From assembly GCA_034678485.1 (NCBI GenBank), contig JAXDBU010000013.1, positions 1 to 64,000 on the forward strand: 64,000 bases of DNA, written 5' to 3'. The position numbers and the translations under genes were made by a program. Origin of the DNA: PLanc-01 sp034678485 (lineage in GTDB: Bacteria > Planctomycetota > Phycisphaerae > Sedimentisphaerales > Anaerobacaceae). A model generated the notes under the pieces. It searched no databases and had not been told where the DNA came from. It saw only the letters and a list, made by a program, of their open reading frames with translations. Positions 49,074-57,809 of this stretch are shown here, piece after piece; the first letter of the stretch is position 1; every line of letters starts with the position of its first letter.

Positions 49074-51857
49074 ATGCACATCGATAGGGTCAGGATCATC
49101 AATGGTCTTCTCGCGTTCGCGCTGGCTGCAGGTCTCTCGACCGTCGCGAAGGGCGCCGACGTCGTCGCGTGGGATTTCACGCAGGGCCAGCAGAGTTGGC
49201 AAGGCAACCCGCACGTGAAGGACCTTGCCGTCTCATCCGAGGGCCTGGCCTTCACATCGACGGGCATGGATCCGTGGATCGAGGGTCCGGCGGTGGACCT
49301 GCCCGGCAGCGGCATGATGCGCGTCCACGTGCGGATGAAATCAGATGCCGACCCGCACGGCGAGCTGTTCTACGGCCCGACGTTTCAGGCCGGACGATCC
49401 GTTCGATTCACCGTTCAAAACGACGGCCAATGGCACGAGTATATCCTGCTGATCGAAGAACCGCTCGGGCCGGGCACGCGCCTGCGCCTCGACCCCACCG
49501 GCGCCGAAGGGCAGATCGTTGTCGCCTCCATCCGTGTGGAGACGCTCGTCTCACTGCAACCGCCGCAGTTCAAACGCCCCAAGAAGCCCAGTAAAGGACT
49601 GGCCAGAACCGCCACGATCACCTCCGACAAGCTGCGGCTCGAACACTACCGAAGGGACCTGGGCGATTTCACACTCAAGGTGGACGGCAAGGAGATGGCA
49701 GGCGGCTACCGTGCGGAGCAGATCGGACTGCTGTTCGACAACCAGGTCTGCTGGCTGCCGCTCGAGAAGGCGGATGTCTCCCACACCACGGGCCCGAAAG
49801 GCGAGATCATCCTCACCGCGACGTTGAGGGATGATCGAGCGGGACAATGGAAGGTGATCCGGAGTTTCGCGGCGGGTCCGCAACCAGGATCAATCTGCGT
49901 CGAGACGACGTTTGCCGCCGACCGGGACTGCGACGTGATCCACTTCCCCTGGCTGACCCTATTCCCCGGCCTGGGTACCTTCGACGAGCGCAAGACCCAG
50001 GGTCTCTTCGCCGGCCTGGAGTATCTCGACAACGAACCCAGCAGCAGCGAAGCGGATATCACCACGCGCGAGCACATCCGCCGGGTCCCTGATCCGATAA
50101 AAATCACATTCCCACTGATGGCAATCAGTCACAACGGTCGCTACATCGGCCTGATCTGGGAACCGTCGGATCTGACGGCGGCAGTTTTCGACTCCCCCGA
50201 CCGGATCTACAACAGCGGTGCTCACGTCATGGCCTTGTCCGCACCGGCGGTCGGAGACCAGCGATTTGAGAACGCCCTGGTGGCGCACAGCGCCTTCCCA
50301 ATCAAGGCCGGCCAGCCTCTCGCAGCGCGGGCTATGATCATCGGCGGCCTGGGCGCCACGGTCGTGCCGGCAGTCCAGAAGTATGTGGAAATCCGAGGTC
50401 TGCCTGCCCTACCGCAGGTGGCGGGTGGTTTCGACGCCGCCGTCAGGCTGTTGTCACACGGCTGGCTCGACTCGGCCATCAACGAAGGGGGGGTATTCCG
50501 GCACGCCGTCTGGGGCGAGAGCTTCAAGGCCGGTCCTGCTGCCGACGCGGTCACGTACATAGACTGGTTGGCGAACCATGCCCGCGAGCCCAACATGGTC
50601 GAACGTCTCAGCAGCGCCAGGGATCTGGCCATGAAGAAGCTGCCGCAAGGCCAGCCCTATCTTAGTTCCGTCTCGCACACGCGGACGCCGAACCCGCCGC
50701 TGGTTCTTGGCGGCGTCTTTCCTTACGTCGAACGCCGACGGGCCGACGCGGAGAGCCTTCTGGCGCATTTCGACGAAGAAGGCATCAAGCTCTACCGTCC
50801 AGGCGCCGTCGATTACGGCAGCACGCATTTCGCCCAGCACGCGAACGGGCACGCCGCCTCGGACGTGGTGCATATTCTCGAAGCCGCGACCCTCTCCGCA
50901 GACCGACGACTGATCGAACAGGGACTCGCTCTGCTCGACAAACAGACCGTGCTCTACGCCAACACGACGCCGCGAGGGGCCCAGGTCTGGGAAGTCCCGT
51001 TGCACACGCCCGATATTCTCGCCTGTGCCTACCTCGTCCGGGCTTATACGCTCGGATATATGATCTCTGACAAACCCGAGTACCTGGAGCAGGCCCGCTA
51101 TTGGGCGTGGACCGGCGTGCCGTTCATATACCTCGCGAACCCGACCGACGGCCAAGTCGGACCTTATGGGACCATCGCGGTGCTCGGGGCAACGAACTGG
51201 AAGGCGCCGATCTGGTTCGGCCAGCCGGTCCAGTGGTGCGGCCTGGTCTATGGATCGGCTCTGCACCTGCTCAGCGGGTACGACCAGGAGGGTCCCTGGG
51301 CGACAATCGCCAGGGGCATCACGGCGGCCGGCCTGCAAATGACCTGGCCGACCAGCGACGCGAAACGCCAGGGCCTGCTGCCGGACTACTTCCTTTTACG
51401 GGCCCAGCGCAGCGAAGGTCCCGCCATCAATCCCGGCACCGTCCAGACCCACCTCGCGGAACTCTTCGACAAGGGGGCATTCTATGAGGTCCGCAGACTG
51501 TCGAAGGCCGGCTCACCGGTGCCCGGGTCTTCATCGCGTTCTCCCACGACAGGGGCTTCGACGCCGTCACAGAACGCGGCATCGGGCAGTCTCTTCCTTC
51601 ATGCCCCCTGCGCGATTCGCGACCTGAAGGAAGTAGAAGGCGCGGTCACATTCTCCGTGAACGGGTGGGGCAGCAAGGTCTTCTACATCCTGCTGGCGGG
51701 CGTGGAGAAGGCCCCCACGGTAACGGTCCGCCCAACCCGACCCAATGTCCGTCCACAAGACAGCGTTAACCAGGGCACGACGGAGCTCAATGCACAACAG
51801 CGTCTGCTGACAATCACGCTCCGTCAACCTTCAGAGGTCCAACTGCGGTTCCAATAG
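49074..51857 (+). CDS. Large secreted protein of unknown function
   Basis: A 927-residue exported protein with signal peptide (IINGLLAFALAAGLSTVAKGA). The first 150 residues (DVVAWDFTQGQQSWQG, ADPHGELFYGP) look like a beta-sandwich carbohydrate-binding module. A beta-rich domain (about 170-420) comes next. From about 430 to 780 is a helical region (HGWLDSAINEGGVFRHAVWG, EQARYWAWTGVPFIYLANP, PVQWCGLVYGSALHLL) resembling the alpha/alpha toroid of glycosidases and polysaccharide lyases. A linker of Ser/Pro/Thr (SPVPGSSSRSPTTGAS) precedes a final beta domain. GGAGG lies 9 bases before the ATG. A carbohydrate-active role is inferred; I cannot name a family. Confidence 0.75.
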   Translation: MHIDRVRIINGLLAFALAAGLSTVAKGADVVAWDFTQGQQSWQGNPHVKDLAVSSEGLAFTSTGMDPWIEGPAVDLPGSGMMRVHVRMKSDADPHGELFYGPTFQAGRSVRFTVQNDGQWHEYILLIEEPLGPGTRLRLDPTGAEGQIVVASIRVETLVSLQPPQFKRPKKPSKGLARTATITSDKLRLEHYRRDLGDFTLKVDGKEMAGGYRAEQIGLLFDNQVCWLPLEKADVSHTTGPKGEIILTATLRDDRAGQWKVIRSFAAGPQPGSICVETTFAADRDCDVIHFPWLTLFPGLGTFDERKTQGLFAGLEYLDNEPSSSEADITTREHIRRVPDPIKITFPLMAISHNGRYIGLIWEPSDLTAAVFDSPDRIYNSGAHVMALSAPAVGDQRFENALVAHSAFPIKAGQPLAARAMIIGGLGATVVPAVQKYVEIRGLPALPQVAGGFDAAVRLLSHGWLDSAINEGGVFRHAVWGESFKAGPAADAVTYIDWLANHAREPNMVERLSSARDLAMKKLPQGQPYLSSVSHTRTPNPPLVLGGVFPYVERRRADAESLLAHFDEEGIKLYRPGAVDYGSTHFAQHANGHAASDVVHILEAATLSADRRLIEQGLALLDKQTVLYANTTPRGAQVWEVPLHTPDILACAYLVRAYTLGYMISDKPEYLEQARYWAWTGVPFIYLANPTDGQVGPYGTIAVLGATNWKAPIWFGQPVQWCGLVYGSALHLLSGYDQEGPWATIARGITAAGLQMTWPTSDAKRQGLLPDYFLLRAQRSEGPAINPGTVQTHLAELFDKGAFYEVRRLSKAGSPVPGSSSRSPTTGASTPSQNAASGSLFLHAPCAIRDLKEVEGAVTFSVNGWGSKVFYILLAGVEKAPTVTVRPTRPNVRPQDSVNQGTTELNAQQRLLTITLRQPSEVQLRFQ

Positions 51858-52006
51858 ACTCACCCAGGCGCCATCCGAACCCCTGTGGGCTTCACGAACG
51901 GCCATTCAGGACTTGGCCGTCATCCAAGGGTTCTCCTGGGGAACGGGAACGCCCAGCGTCACCAGGACTCGCGGATCATCCGAGTCCGGTGAACTGTGAA
52001 TTCGCG

Positions 52007-52034
52007 TTGACAGTCCGGGTCCAATTGCTACCAT
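52007..52034 (+). promoter_or_regulatory. Sigma-70-type promoter for the P-type ATPase
   Basis: A perfect TTGACA (52007-52012), a 16-base spacer and TACCAT (52029-52034). The start point would be near 52041, giving a leader of about 170 bases to the chosen ATG. Confidence 0.5.
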
Positions 52035-52211
52035 GGGCGACCGATGGTCGGGTAGGGCGTGCTTGACGCGCCGATCCCGCCGGCGAATCGGGATTGGTTG
52101 GAGGCATTGGCATGGCCCACGAGCACGCTCGCAGAGAACGTCCGAAATCCTGCGCACTGGCGGTGCGTGCATGAGCCGTGGGAGGACTACCCCTATCGTC
52201 AGATCTTCGGG

Positions 52212-54893
52212 ATGCGACTTGACATGAGTCACCTTCCCTCGACGACCGATATCTACAAGGTCTTGGGCGTCCATCCGGGCGGCTTCTCGGAATCGCAGGC
52301 CCAGGAACGTCTCCGGCAGCACGGCCCGAACGAGTTGCAGAGCGTCGCGCGGTTCAAGCTGCTGACGATGATCCTCTCGCAGTTCTCGAACATGTTCCTG
52401 ATCCTGCTGCTGTTCGCGAGCTTCGTATCCTGGTTGACCGGCGCGGGTTCCGACGCGCTGATCATCGCCTCCATCGTCCTGGCCAACGCAACGATCAGCT
52501 TCATTCAGGAGTACAAGGCTGAGCAGTCGCTCAAATCGCTCCAAAGCATGATGGCGGACCTCACGCACGTCGTCCGCGACGGAGCGGTCAAGCGGATCCC
52601 CGCCCGGCTCATCGTCCCCGGCGATATCGTCCAGGTCGAAGCGGGCGACCGCATCCCCGCCGACGGTGTCATCATCGAGTGCATCAACGGCATGGTCAAC
52701 GAGTCCTCCCTCACCGGGGAATCGGTCCCTGTGTCGAAGCGGGCCCTCCGCCCTGCCGCAGAGCCCCACGACGAGGAGAAGGTCTTTGCGGGCACAACGC
52801 TCAGTTACGGCCGGCTGACCTTTCTCGCTCGCCATACCGGGATGAACACGCGGATCGGCAGCATCGCCCGTGTGACCACCGACATCGGCATGGAAAAGAG
52901 CCCGTTGCAGGTCGAGCTCGACGCCATCGGCCGACGGATCGCGCGAATCGCGGCGGGGATCTGCTTGGTCGTCTTCCTCATCATGGCCGTTCAATACGAT
53001 CTGACTCTCACCTCGATCAAGGACGCGTTTCTCTTCGCGATCGCGCTGGCGGTGGCCATCGTGCCGGAAGGTCTGCCTGCGACCGTGACCATCGGTCTGG
53101 CCTTCGGCATGAGGAAGATGGCCCGAGAGAATGCGATCATTCGCAAGCTCTCCGCGGTCGAGACGCTTGGATGTACGACGGTCATCTGCACCGACAAGAC
53201 GGGCACCCTGACGAAGAACGAGATGACCGTCCGGGCGGTGTACGCAGCCGCCGAGTATCTGCACGTCTCCGGCGCCGGCTACGAGGCGCAAGGCGACTAC
53301 ACCGATGAAGCGGACCATATCGTCGAGTCCGCAGGCGTGCGATTGTCCCAACTGCTCAGAGTGGCAGTGCTGTGCAACAACGCCCATTACACTGCCCACA
53401 CGGCACTGGGAGATCCGACCGAGATCGCCCTGCTGGTCGCGGCGGCCAAGGCCGACGTCGATCCCGCATCGCTTCGAATGCATTTCCCCCGGCTCGACGA
53501 GCTGCCCTTCGATTCCGACAGACGAATGATGACCACCGTTCACGAGCACGTGGACAAGGGCACGTTCTTCTCCGCCACGAAGGGCGCGCCCGACCGCATC
53601 CTCGATCACTGCTCGCGCTATTCCGATGGACGGCGCATCCTGCCGCTCGATCAGGGTGTTCTCCGGAATCTGCTGGCGGTCCGGTCGCGTATGGCGACCG
53701 GCGCGATGCGCGTGCTCGCGTTCGCATACAAGGAACTCTCCAGCGCCGATCCGGACCGGCGCGGCAACGTGGAAGCAGACATGATCTTCGTCGGGTTCAT
53801 CGGGATGGCGGACCCGCCTCGGCCGGACGTCGAAGAGGCCATCCGCCTGTGCAAGCGGGCCGGCATTCGCGTCATCATGACCACCGGCGATCAAAAGGAG
53901 ACCGCGCTGGCCGTCGCAAGAGAGACGGGCATCGTCCCGATGGACGAGGACAAGGTGATCCTCGCCCAGGAACTTCGCACGATGGACGATGCGCAACTCG
54001 ACCGCGCGCTCGAGCGGGTCAACGTCTTCGCCCAGATTTCTCCCGAGGACAAGATGCGCCTCGTCGAGAGTCTCAAGAGGCAAGGCGAAATCGTCGCCAT
54101 GACCGGCGACGGCGTGAACGACGCCCCCGCGCTGAAGCGAGCGGACATCGGCGTCGCCATGGGCAGGAGCGGCACGGACATCGCCAAGGACGCGTCGAAG
54201 ATGGTCATCGCCGACGACTCGTTCTCCTCGATCGTCACCGCGGTCATGGAGGGTCGGGCCATCTACGACAACATCAAGAAGTTCATCCTGTACGCCTTCT
54301 CCGGGATCACCGCGGAATTCTTCGTCGTCTGTTTGTCCCTCTTGCCGGGCGTCGGACAACTGCTGTCGGCGATCCAGATCCTGTGGATCGATCTGGGCAC
54401 GGAGGTGCTGCCGGCTCTGTCGCTCAGCATGGACCCGGCGGCGCCCGACATCATGGTGCGAAAACCCCGTAAACGACAGGATCGTCTGATCGACAAGGAC
54501 CTGCTCCTGCACATCGGGTTCAACAGCACGATCATCGCGATCGGCGCCGTGGCGATGTACTTTGGCTACCGCTGGGCCGGCTCGCCGGACAAGGCTTTGA
54601 CGCTGCCCTTCGTGTCAATCGTCATTTCCCAGATGTTCAACATCTTTAACTGCCGCAACCCAAAGGGCTCGGTTCTCAATCGCTCGCTCTGGAAGAATCG
54701 CTACGTGCTCGCGGCGGTGAGTGTCTCGACCGTGGCGACGGTCCTGCTCGTGTCGTTGCCCAGAACGGCCCACATGTTCCACCTGGAACCCCTCTCGATT
54801 GCCGACTGGGCGATCGTCGCGGTCGTCGCGGCATCGATCATCCTTTTCAACGAGATTGCCAAGCGATTCGTGCGCGGTCGTGACGCCGCCTGA
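52212..54893 (+). CDS. P2-type cation-transporting ATPase (calcium-type)
   Basis: An 893-residue P-type ATPase. The N-terminal actuator precursor (DIYKVLGVHPGGFSESQAQERL) leads to TM1-2. The actuator loop has VNESSLTGESVPVSK; TM4 has IALAVAIVPEGLPATV, with the Pro-Glu-Gly-Leu of calcium and other P2 pumps. The phosphorylation site is ICTDKTGTLTKNEMT; KGAPD binds nucleotide; MTGDGVNDAPALK is the hinge. Six C-terminal TM segments follow. The exact ion is not fixed by sequence. The start is ATG at 52212 or 52224; the frame is open up to a GTG at 52059, but that extension is unlike the family. Confidence 0.93.
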   Translation: MRLDMSHLPSTTDIYKVLGVHPGGFSESQAQERLRQHGPNELQSVARFKLLTMILSQFSNMFLILLLFASFVSWLTGAGSDALIIASIVLANATISFIQEYKAEQSLKSLQSMMADLTHVVRDGAVKRIPARLIVPGDIVQVEAGDRIPADGVIIECINGMVNESSLTGESVPVSKRALRPAAEPHDEEKVFAGTTLSYGRLTFLARHTGMNTRIGSIARVTTDIGMEKSPLQVELDAIGRRIARIAAGICLVVFLIMAVQYDLTLTSIKDAFLFAIALAVAIVPEGLPATVTIGLAFGMRKMARENAIIRKLSAVETLGCTTVICTDKTGTLTKNEMTVRAVYAAAEYLHVSGAGYEAQGDYTDEADHIVESAGVRLSQLLRVAVLCNNAHYTAHTALGDPTEIALLVAAAKADVDPASLRMHFPRLDELPFDSDRRMMTTVHEHVDKGTFFSATKGAPDRILDHCSRYSDGRRILPLDQGVLRNLLAVRSRMATGAMRVLAFAYKELSSADPDRRGNVEADMIFVGFIGMADPPRPDVEEAIRLCKRAGIRVIMTTGDQKETALAVARETGIVPMDEDKVILAQELRTMDDAQLDRALERVNVFAQISPEDKMRLVESLKRQGEIVAMTGDGVNDAPALKRADIGVAMGRSGTDIAKDASKMVIADDSFSSIVTAVMEGRAIYDNIKKFILYAFSGITAEFFVVCLSLLPGVGQLLSAIQILWIDLGTEVLPALSLSMDPAAPDIMVRKPRKRQDRLIDKDLLLHIGFNSTIIAIGAVAMYFGYRWAGSPDKALTLPFVSIVISQMFNIFNCRNPKGSVLNRSLWKNRYVLAAVSVSTVATVLLVSLPRTAHMFHLEPLSIADWAIVAVVAASIILFNEIAKRFVRGRDAA

Positions 54894-54957
54894 GAGCCCG
54901 CTGCGGCGCCTAAAGAATTGTGCGACCGTGCTGCGGCTGCGACGGGGAGGTCCGAGA

Positions 54958-55047
54958 ATGCTCATGCCCATCCCCATCCACAATCCCGAACCGACGACCC
55001 TTCTGCTCCTGACGTTCGGCGCCCTTGTCGTGTACAAACGAAGGTGA
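54958..55047 (+). CDS. 29-residue stand-alone PEP-CTERM peptide
   Basis: A tiny frame with a strong ribosome-binding site (GGGGAGG, 7 bases before ATG). It is almost entirely a canonical exosortase sorting signal: NPEPTTLLLLTFGALVV followed by YKRR. There is no upstream signal peptide in frame; upstream the frame runs antiphase into the ATPase gene. It may be a decayed 3' end of a larger gene, or a real micropeptide. Its position 64 bases after the ATPase stop and before an independent promoter is consistent with either. Confidence 0.5.
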   Translation: MLMPIPIHNPEPTTLLLLTFGALVVYKRR

Positions 55048-55108
55048 CGGATACCCTCCCTACTGATGACGGCTTTCTCTTCATCGACCTGGCGAAAAGA
55101 GAAAGGAC

Positions 55109-55136
55109 TTGACCGGCGTTGGACAGCCTGTAAAAT
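55109..55136 (+). promoter_or_regulatory. Sigma-70-type promoter of the three-gene cassette
   Basis: TTGACC (55109-55114), a 16-base spacer and TAAAAT (55131-55136) match the consensus at five of six positions in each box. The start point would be near 55144, just ahead of the first gene of the cassette. Confidence 0.6.
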
Positions 55137-55175
55137 GCGAGCTTGACTGGATTTGCGAAGAATCGGTCGGGCCGG

Positions 55176-57245
55176 ATGGCGCGTCGAACGCCAGGGGCCC
55201 TGCCCAGACCTGTGCAATTCCGTCGTGGTGGGAAGAAAGTGGAACGAGCCGAGAGACATAACGGTGGGTCGAGCCTTCCGAAGGGACATGTTCTGATCCC
55301 GATTGCAGAGAGCCAGAAGGACGCTGCTTTGAGAATATGCGTTCTGGTCAGGATGCAGCCGGAATCCTCACAGAGCAGGGCGGTCCTCTTGCGAAGCACC
55401 CTGGACGGCAAGGTCTTCCTCGGCTGTATGGCCGATGCATCCGGCAAAGTCCACGAGGGGCTCGAACTTCGGGTCCAGTGCGCCGATGTGCTGAAGCATA
55501 CCTCTCTCGCCGGGCGCGTGTTCCTGTCCAACGCGATGCTGGACGATCGCTGGCAGCGGCAGGTCCGCGCCTTCGAGCAGATGGGTACGGCGGACACAAT
55601 CTCGTGCGGCTGGGAGACCACCCACCCTCTGCCGACGTTTCTGGACGTTGCGTCCCAGGCCCCGGTGCACCCGAGGGATGATCGCACGGGGACGCGCTGG
55701 GAGCTGTGTCGAGACGAGGCAATCCTCCAGAGCAACGAGCTGCCGTCGTACGCAGGCTCGTTGCACCGCTACCTCTATCTCCCGGGCTCGCAAGCAGAAT
55801 CCCCCTTGATCCCCGTGAGCGACGAGGCGCCGACGAACGAGCACACGAAGCCTCTGTCCGAGGTCTGTCCGAACTGCGCCCGGTTGATCCCCTTCAACCC
55901 GGCGGCCGGATTGATGCTCGTCACAAGGCATATCCCAATGGATCTCGACAGGTTCCTCGATGTGCTCAGCGGCGATACGAAACACCACCGACCGAGCGGA
56001 TCCGTAGCGAGCATCGAGCCCGGTCAAGAATGGATGGATCGTGACAACCAGGGTGTGGGTTATCCAGGCAGGTTGTTCCTCGACTCGCAGGGCAAGTACG
56101 GCCGTCTGGTCGAAGTACTGCATCTGAAACTGGCTCTGCTCTTCGGCGCCGCGGCGGCGGCGTCCAATGTGACTCGCTGTCTGCAACGACCCTTTTTGAA
56201 CCTGAGCGAGCAGTCCTTTCGCATCGAATTGAGATGCGGCGAGAGTCTCTTGCCCTTCCTGTGGAACGCGAGCACGAGACTCGTCGAGCCCGGCGACGCA
56301 GTCGCGATGGAGGTCGAGACGGCCGGCTTTGCGTACTACGTGTCTCCCCTGATCGGAGAGATGTCCGTGTATCGACCCGAAGCCACGTCCGTACCGCCGA
56401 AGGGAAGAGCCTCGCTCCGTATCCGGGAAGTCGTTGCGGATACCAAGAACGCCGTGACCGTGGAGGGCACGCTGGTTACGCACGAGCGTCTTGAACTGAA
56501 TGCGAGCGATGTGGTCGTTCTGCAGCTCGGTCTGAAGTCGGGCGATCTGTGCCTCTACGCCCATCTCGCTGCGGATTCGACCCTGGCGGGGGATGAATAC
56601 CGATTCCGTACGGTCTCGCATACTCTGGACGCCGATCGGATCGGTGATTTGCGCGCGGCTGAGGGTGTCCCGATCTCTGAGGTCTTCTTCGAGGTGATTC
56701 CGCTCCTGAGCAGCCCGTGTGATCTGTACTCTCTGGCAATTCTGGCGATAAGAGTTCTGCTGGTGGACCATGGCGTCGGTCTTCCTGTCGTCGTCGATCA
56801 GATGCTGAGTCTGGCAAGGCAAGTCCAGGTCGGCGTGGATCGCGAGGAGCTGTTGGAGACGCGCGTCGAGCGGGTCTTCCGATCGGATCCGAAATGGCTG
56901 GAGTCTCTCGGCCCGCATCACCTGGCGGCGGAAGGGATCGCGCCGGAGGAAGCAATGGGCCTGGTCCCGGCAGAGCTCTGGTGGTCCACACTCGCGATGG
57001 TCGTTCGGATGTTCCCCGGCCTGGGACCCGCCAGCGTGTGTAGGGACTATGGCGACGCCCGCCCGGGAGGCCTTCATCTCGTCTTCGATCGCGTGCTGGC
57101 GGACTTGGATGCCCTGGTTTTGAAGACACGATGCCTGGTGACGCCGGACACACAGTCCGATATCCGGATCGCAGCCGTCATCCATCAGTACCTGGACCGC
57201 CTGTCGGAGCAGGACGACAGTGGAAGTGCGAATACGAAGCAATGA
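55176..57245 (+). CDS. Unknown 689-residue protein, first gene of the lipoprotein/pseudokinase cassette
   Basis: No family is recognised. There is no signal peptide or clear membrane helix, so it is probably cytoplasmic. Features include a beta-rich N-terminal part, a single CPNC pair near residue 230 (EVCPNCARLIPFNP), and a helical patch LALLFGAAAAASNVTRCL. A beta-rich region follows (LSEQSFRIELRCGESLLPF, DAVAMEVETAGFAYYVS). The C-terminal helical domain contains SSPCDLYSLAILAIRVLLVDHG, a pattern like the activation-segment/helix-F region of kinase-like folds. TTG at 55143, ATG at 55176 and GTG at 55239 are all possible starts. The stop overlaps the next gene (ATGA), so the three genes are probably one operon. 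Confidence 0.75.
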   Translation: MARRTPGALPRPVQFRRGGKKVERAERHNGGSSLPKGHVLIPIAESQKDAALRICVLVRMQPESSQSRAVLLRSTLDGKVFLGCMADASGKVHEGLELRVQCADVLKHTSLAGRVFLSNAMLDDRWQRQVRAFEQMGTADTISCGWETTHPLPTFLDVASQAPVHPRDDRTGTRWELCRDEAILQSNELPSYAGSLHRYLYLPGSQAESPLIPVSDEAPTNEHTKPLSEVCPNCARLIPFNPAAGLMLVTRHIPMDLDRFLDVLSGDTKHHRPSGSVASIEPGQEWMDRDNQGVGYPGRLFLDSQGKYGRLVEVLHLKLALLFGAAAAASNVTRCLQRPFLNLSEQSFRIELRCGESLLPFLWNASTRLVEPGDAVAMEVETAGFAYYVSPLIGEMSVYRPEATSVPPKGRASLRIREVVADTKNAVTVEGTLVTHERLELNASDVVVLQLGLKSGDLCLYAHLAADSTLAGDEYRFRTVSHTLDADRIGDLRAAEGVPISEVFFEVIPLLSSPCDLYSLAILAIRVLLVDHGVGLPVVVDQMLSLARQVQVGVDREELLETRVERVFRSDPKWLESLGPHHLAAEGIAPEEAMGLVPAELWWSTLAMVVRMFPGLGPASVCRDYGDARPGGLHLVFDRVLADLDALVLKTRCLVTPDTQSDIRIAAVIHQYLDRLSEQDDSGSANTKQ

Positions 57246-57772
57246 CAAACAGTGCGTGGGGCAATGACATGAGAGCAGACGTCAAATTGATGGGACTTGC
57301 GCTGGCGCTGGCAGGCAGCAGCCTGTTCGCCGGGTGCGCACGGAGCATTCACATCATGGGCATCGGCGATGTCCGCAGACGAAACGTCCACGTGGATGTC
57401 GTGGGAGTCAACTGGGTGGAGAAGCAGCAGTGGGAGGCGCTCTCCAAGCTGGATTACTGGAGCGACAGCAACCAGCGTCGCAAGGACTCCATCGACCAGG
57501 GCTACAATCGCGCCGTCATGTTCACTCCGGGCAGCTCGTGTGAAATCACGATCAAGCAGAGCGATCCTCTTTGGAAGAACTGGAAGCGACGAAAGGCGAC
57601 CCATTTGTTGATCATGTTCGACACGTGCCCGGACGACCAGGCATGGCGTCTGTGTCTGCCTTTGTCACCGAAGTGTTGGCGCGGCCGAGCGGCCAAACGC
57701 ACGATCGAGGTGACCATCCAACCGAGCGGCGTAGTGCCCAAGACGGCCCCCAAAGCAAAGTGTAAGGGATAA
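57242..57772 (+). CDS. Small lipoprotein of the cassette
   Basis: A protein of 176 residues (167 from the alternative ATG at 57269) with a lipoprotein signal. MGLALALAGSSLFAGC ends in a lipobox whose Cys should be lipidated, placing it in the periplasm on a membrane. The mature part is one small domain: VHVDVVGVNWVEKQQWEALS, then YWSDSNQRRKDS, CEITIKQSDPLWKNWK and LCLPLSPKCWR, ending TIEVTIQPSGV. Size, lipidation and a beta-sandwich-like strand order are reminiscent of type VI secretion TssJ lipoproteins, but I cannot establish homology. It overlaps the upstream gene by four bases and precedes the pseudokinase by 37. Confidence 0.75.
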   Translation: MTNSAWGNDMRADVKLMGLALALAGSSLFAGCARSIHIMGIGDVRRRNVHVDVVGVNWVEKQQWEALSKLDYWSDSNQRRKDSIDQGYNRAVMFTPGSSCEITIKQSDPLWKNWKRRKATHLLIMFDTCPDDQAWRLCLPLSPKCWRGRAAKRTIEVTIQPSGVVPKTAPKAKCKG

Positions 57773-57809
57773 ACCGTCAACCTACTTCACGGACTGCAAG
57801 AGGATACGG

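Noticed and set aside
52059..52211. GTG start extending the P-type ATPase by 51 residues
   Set aside because: The added residues are unlike the N-terminus of the family and no ribosome-binding site precedes the GTG.
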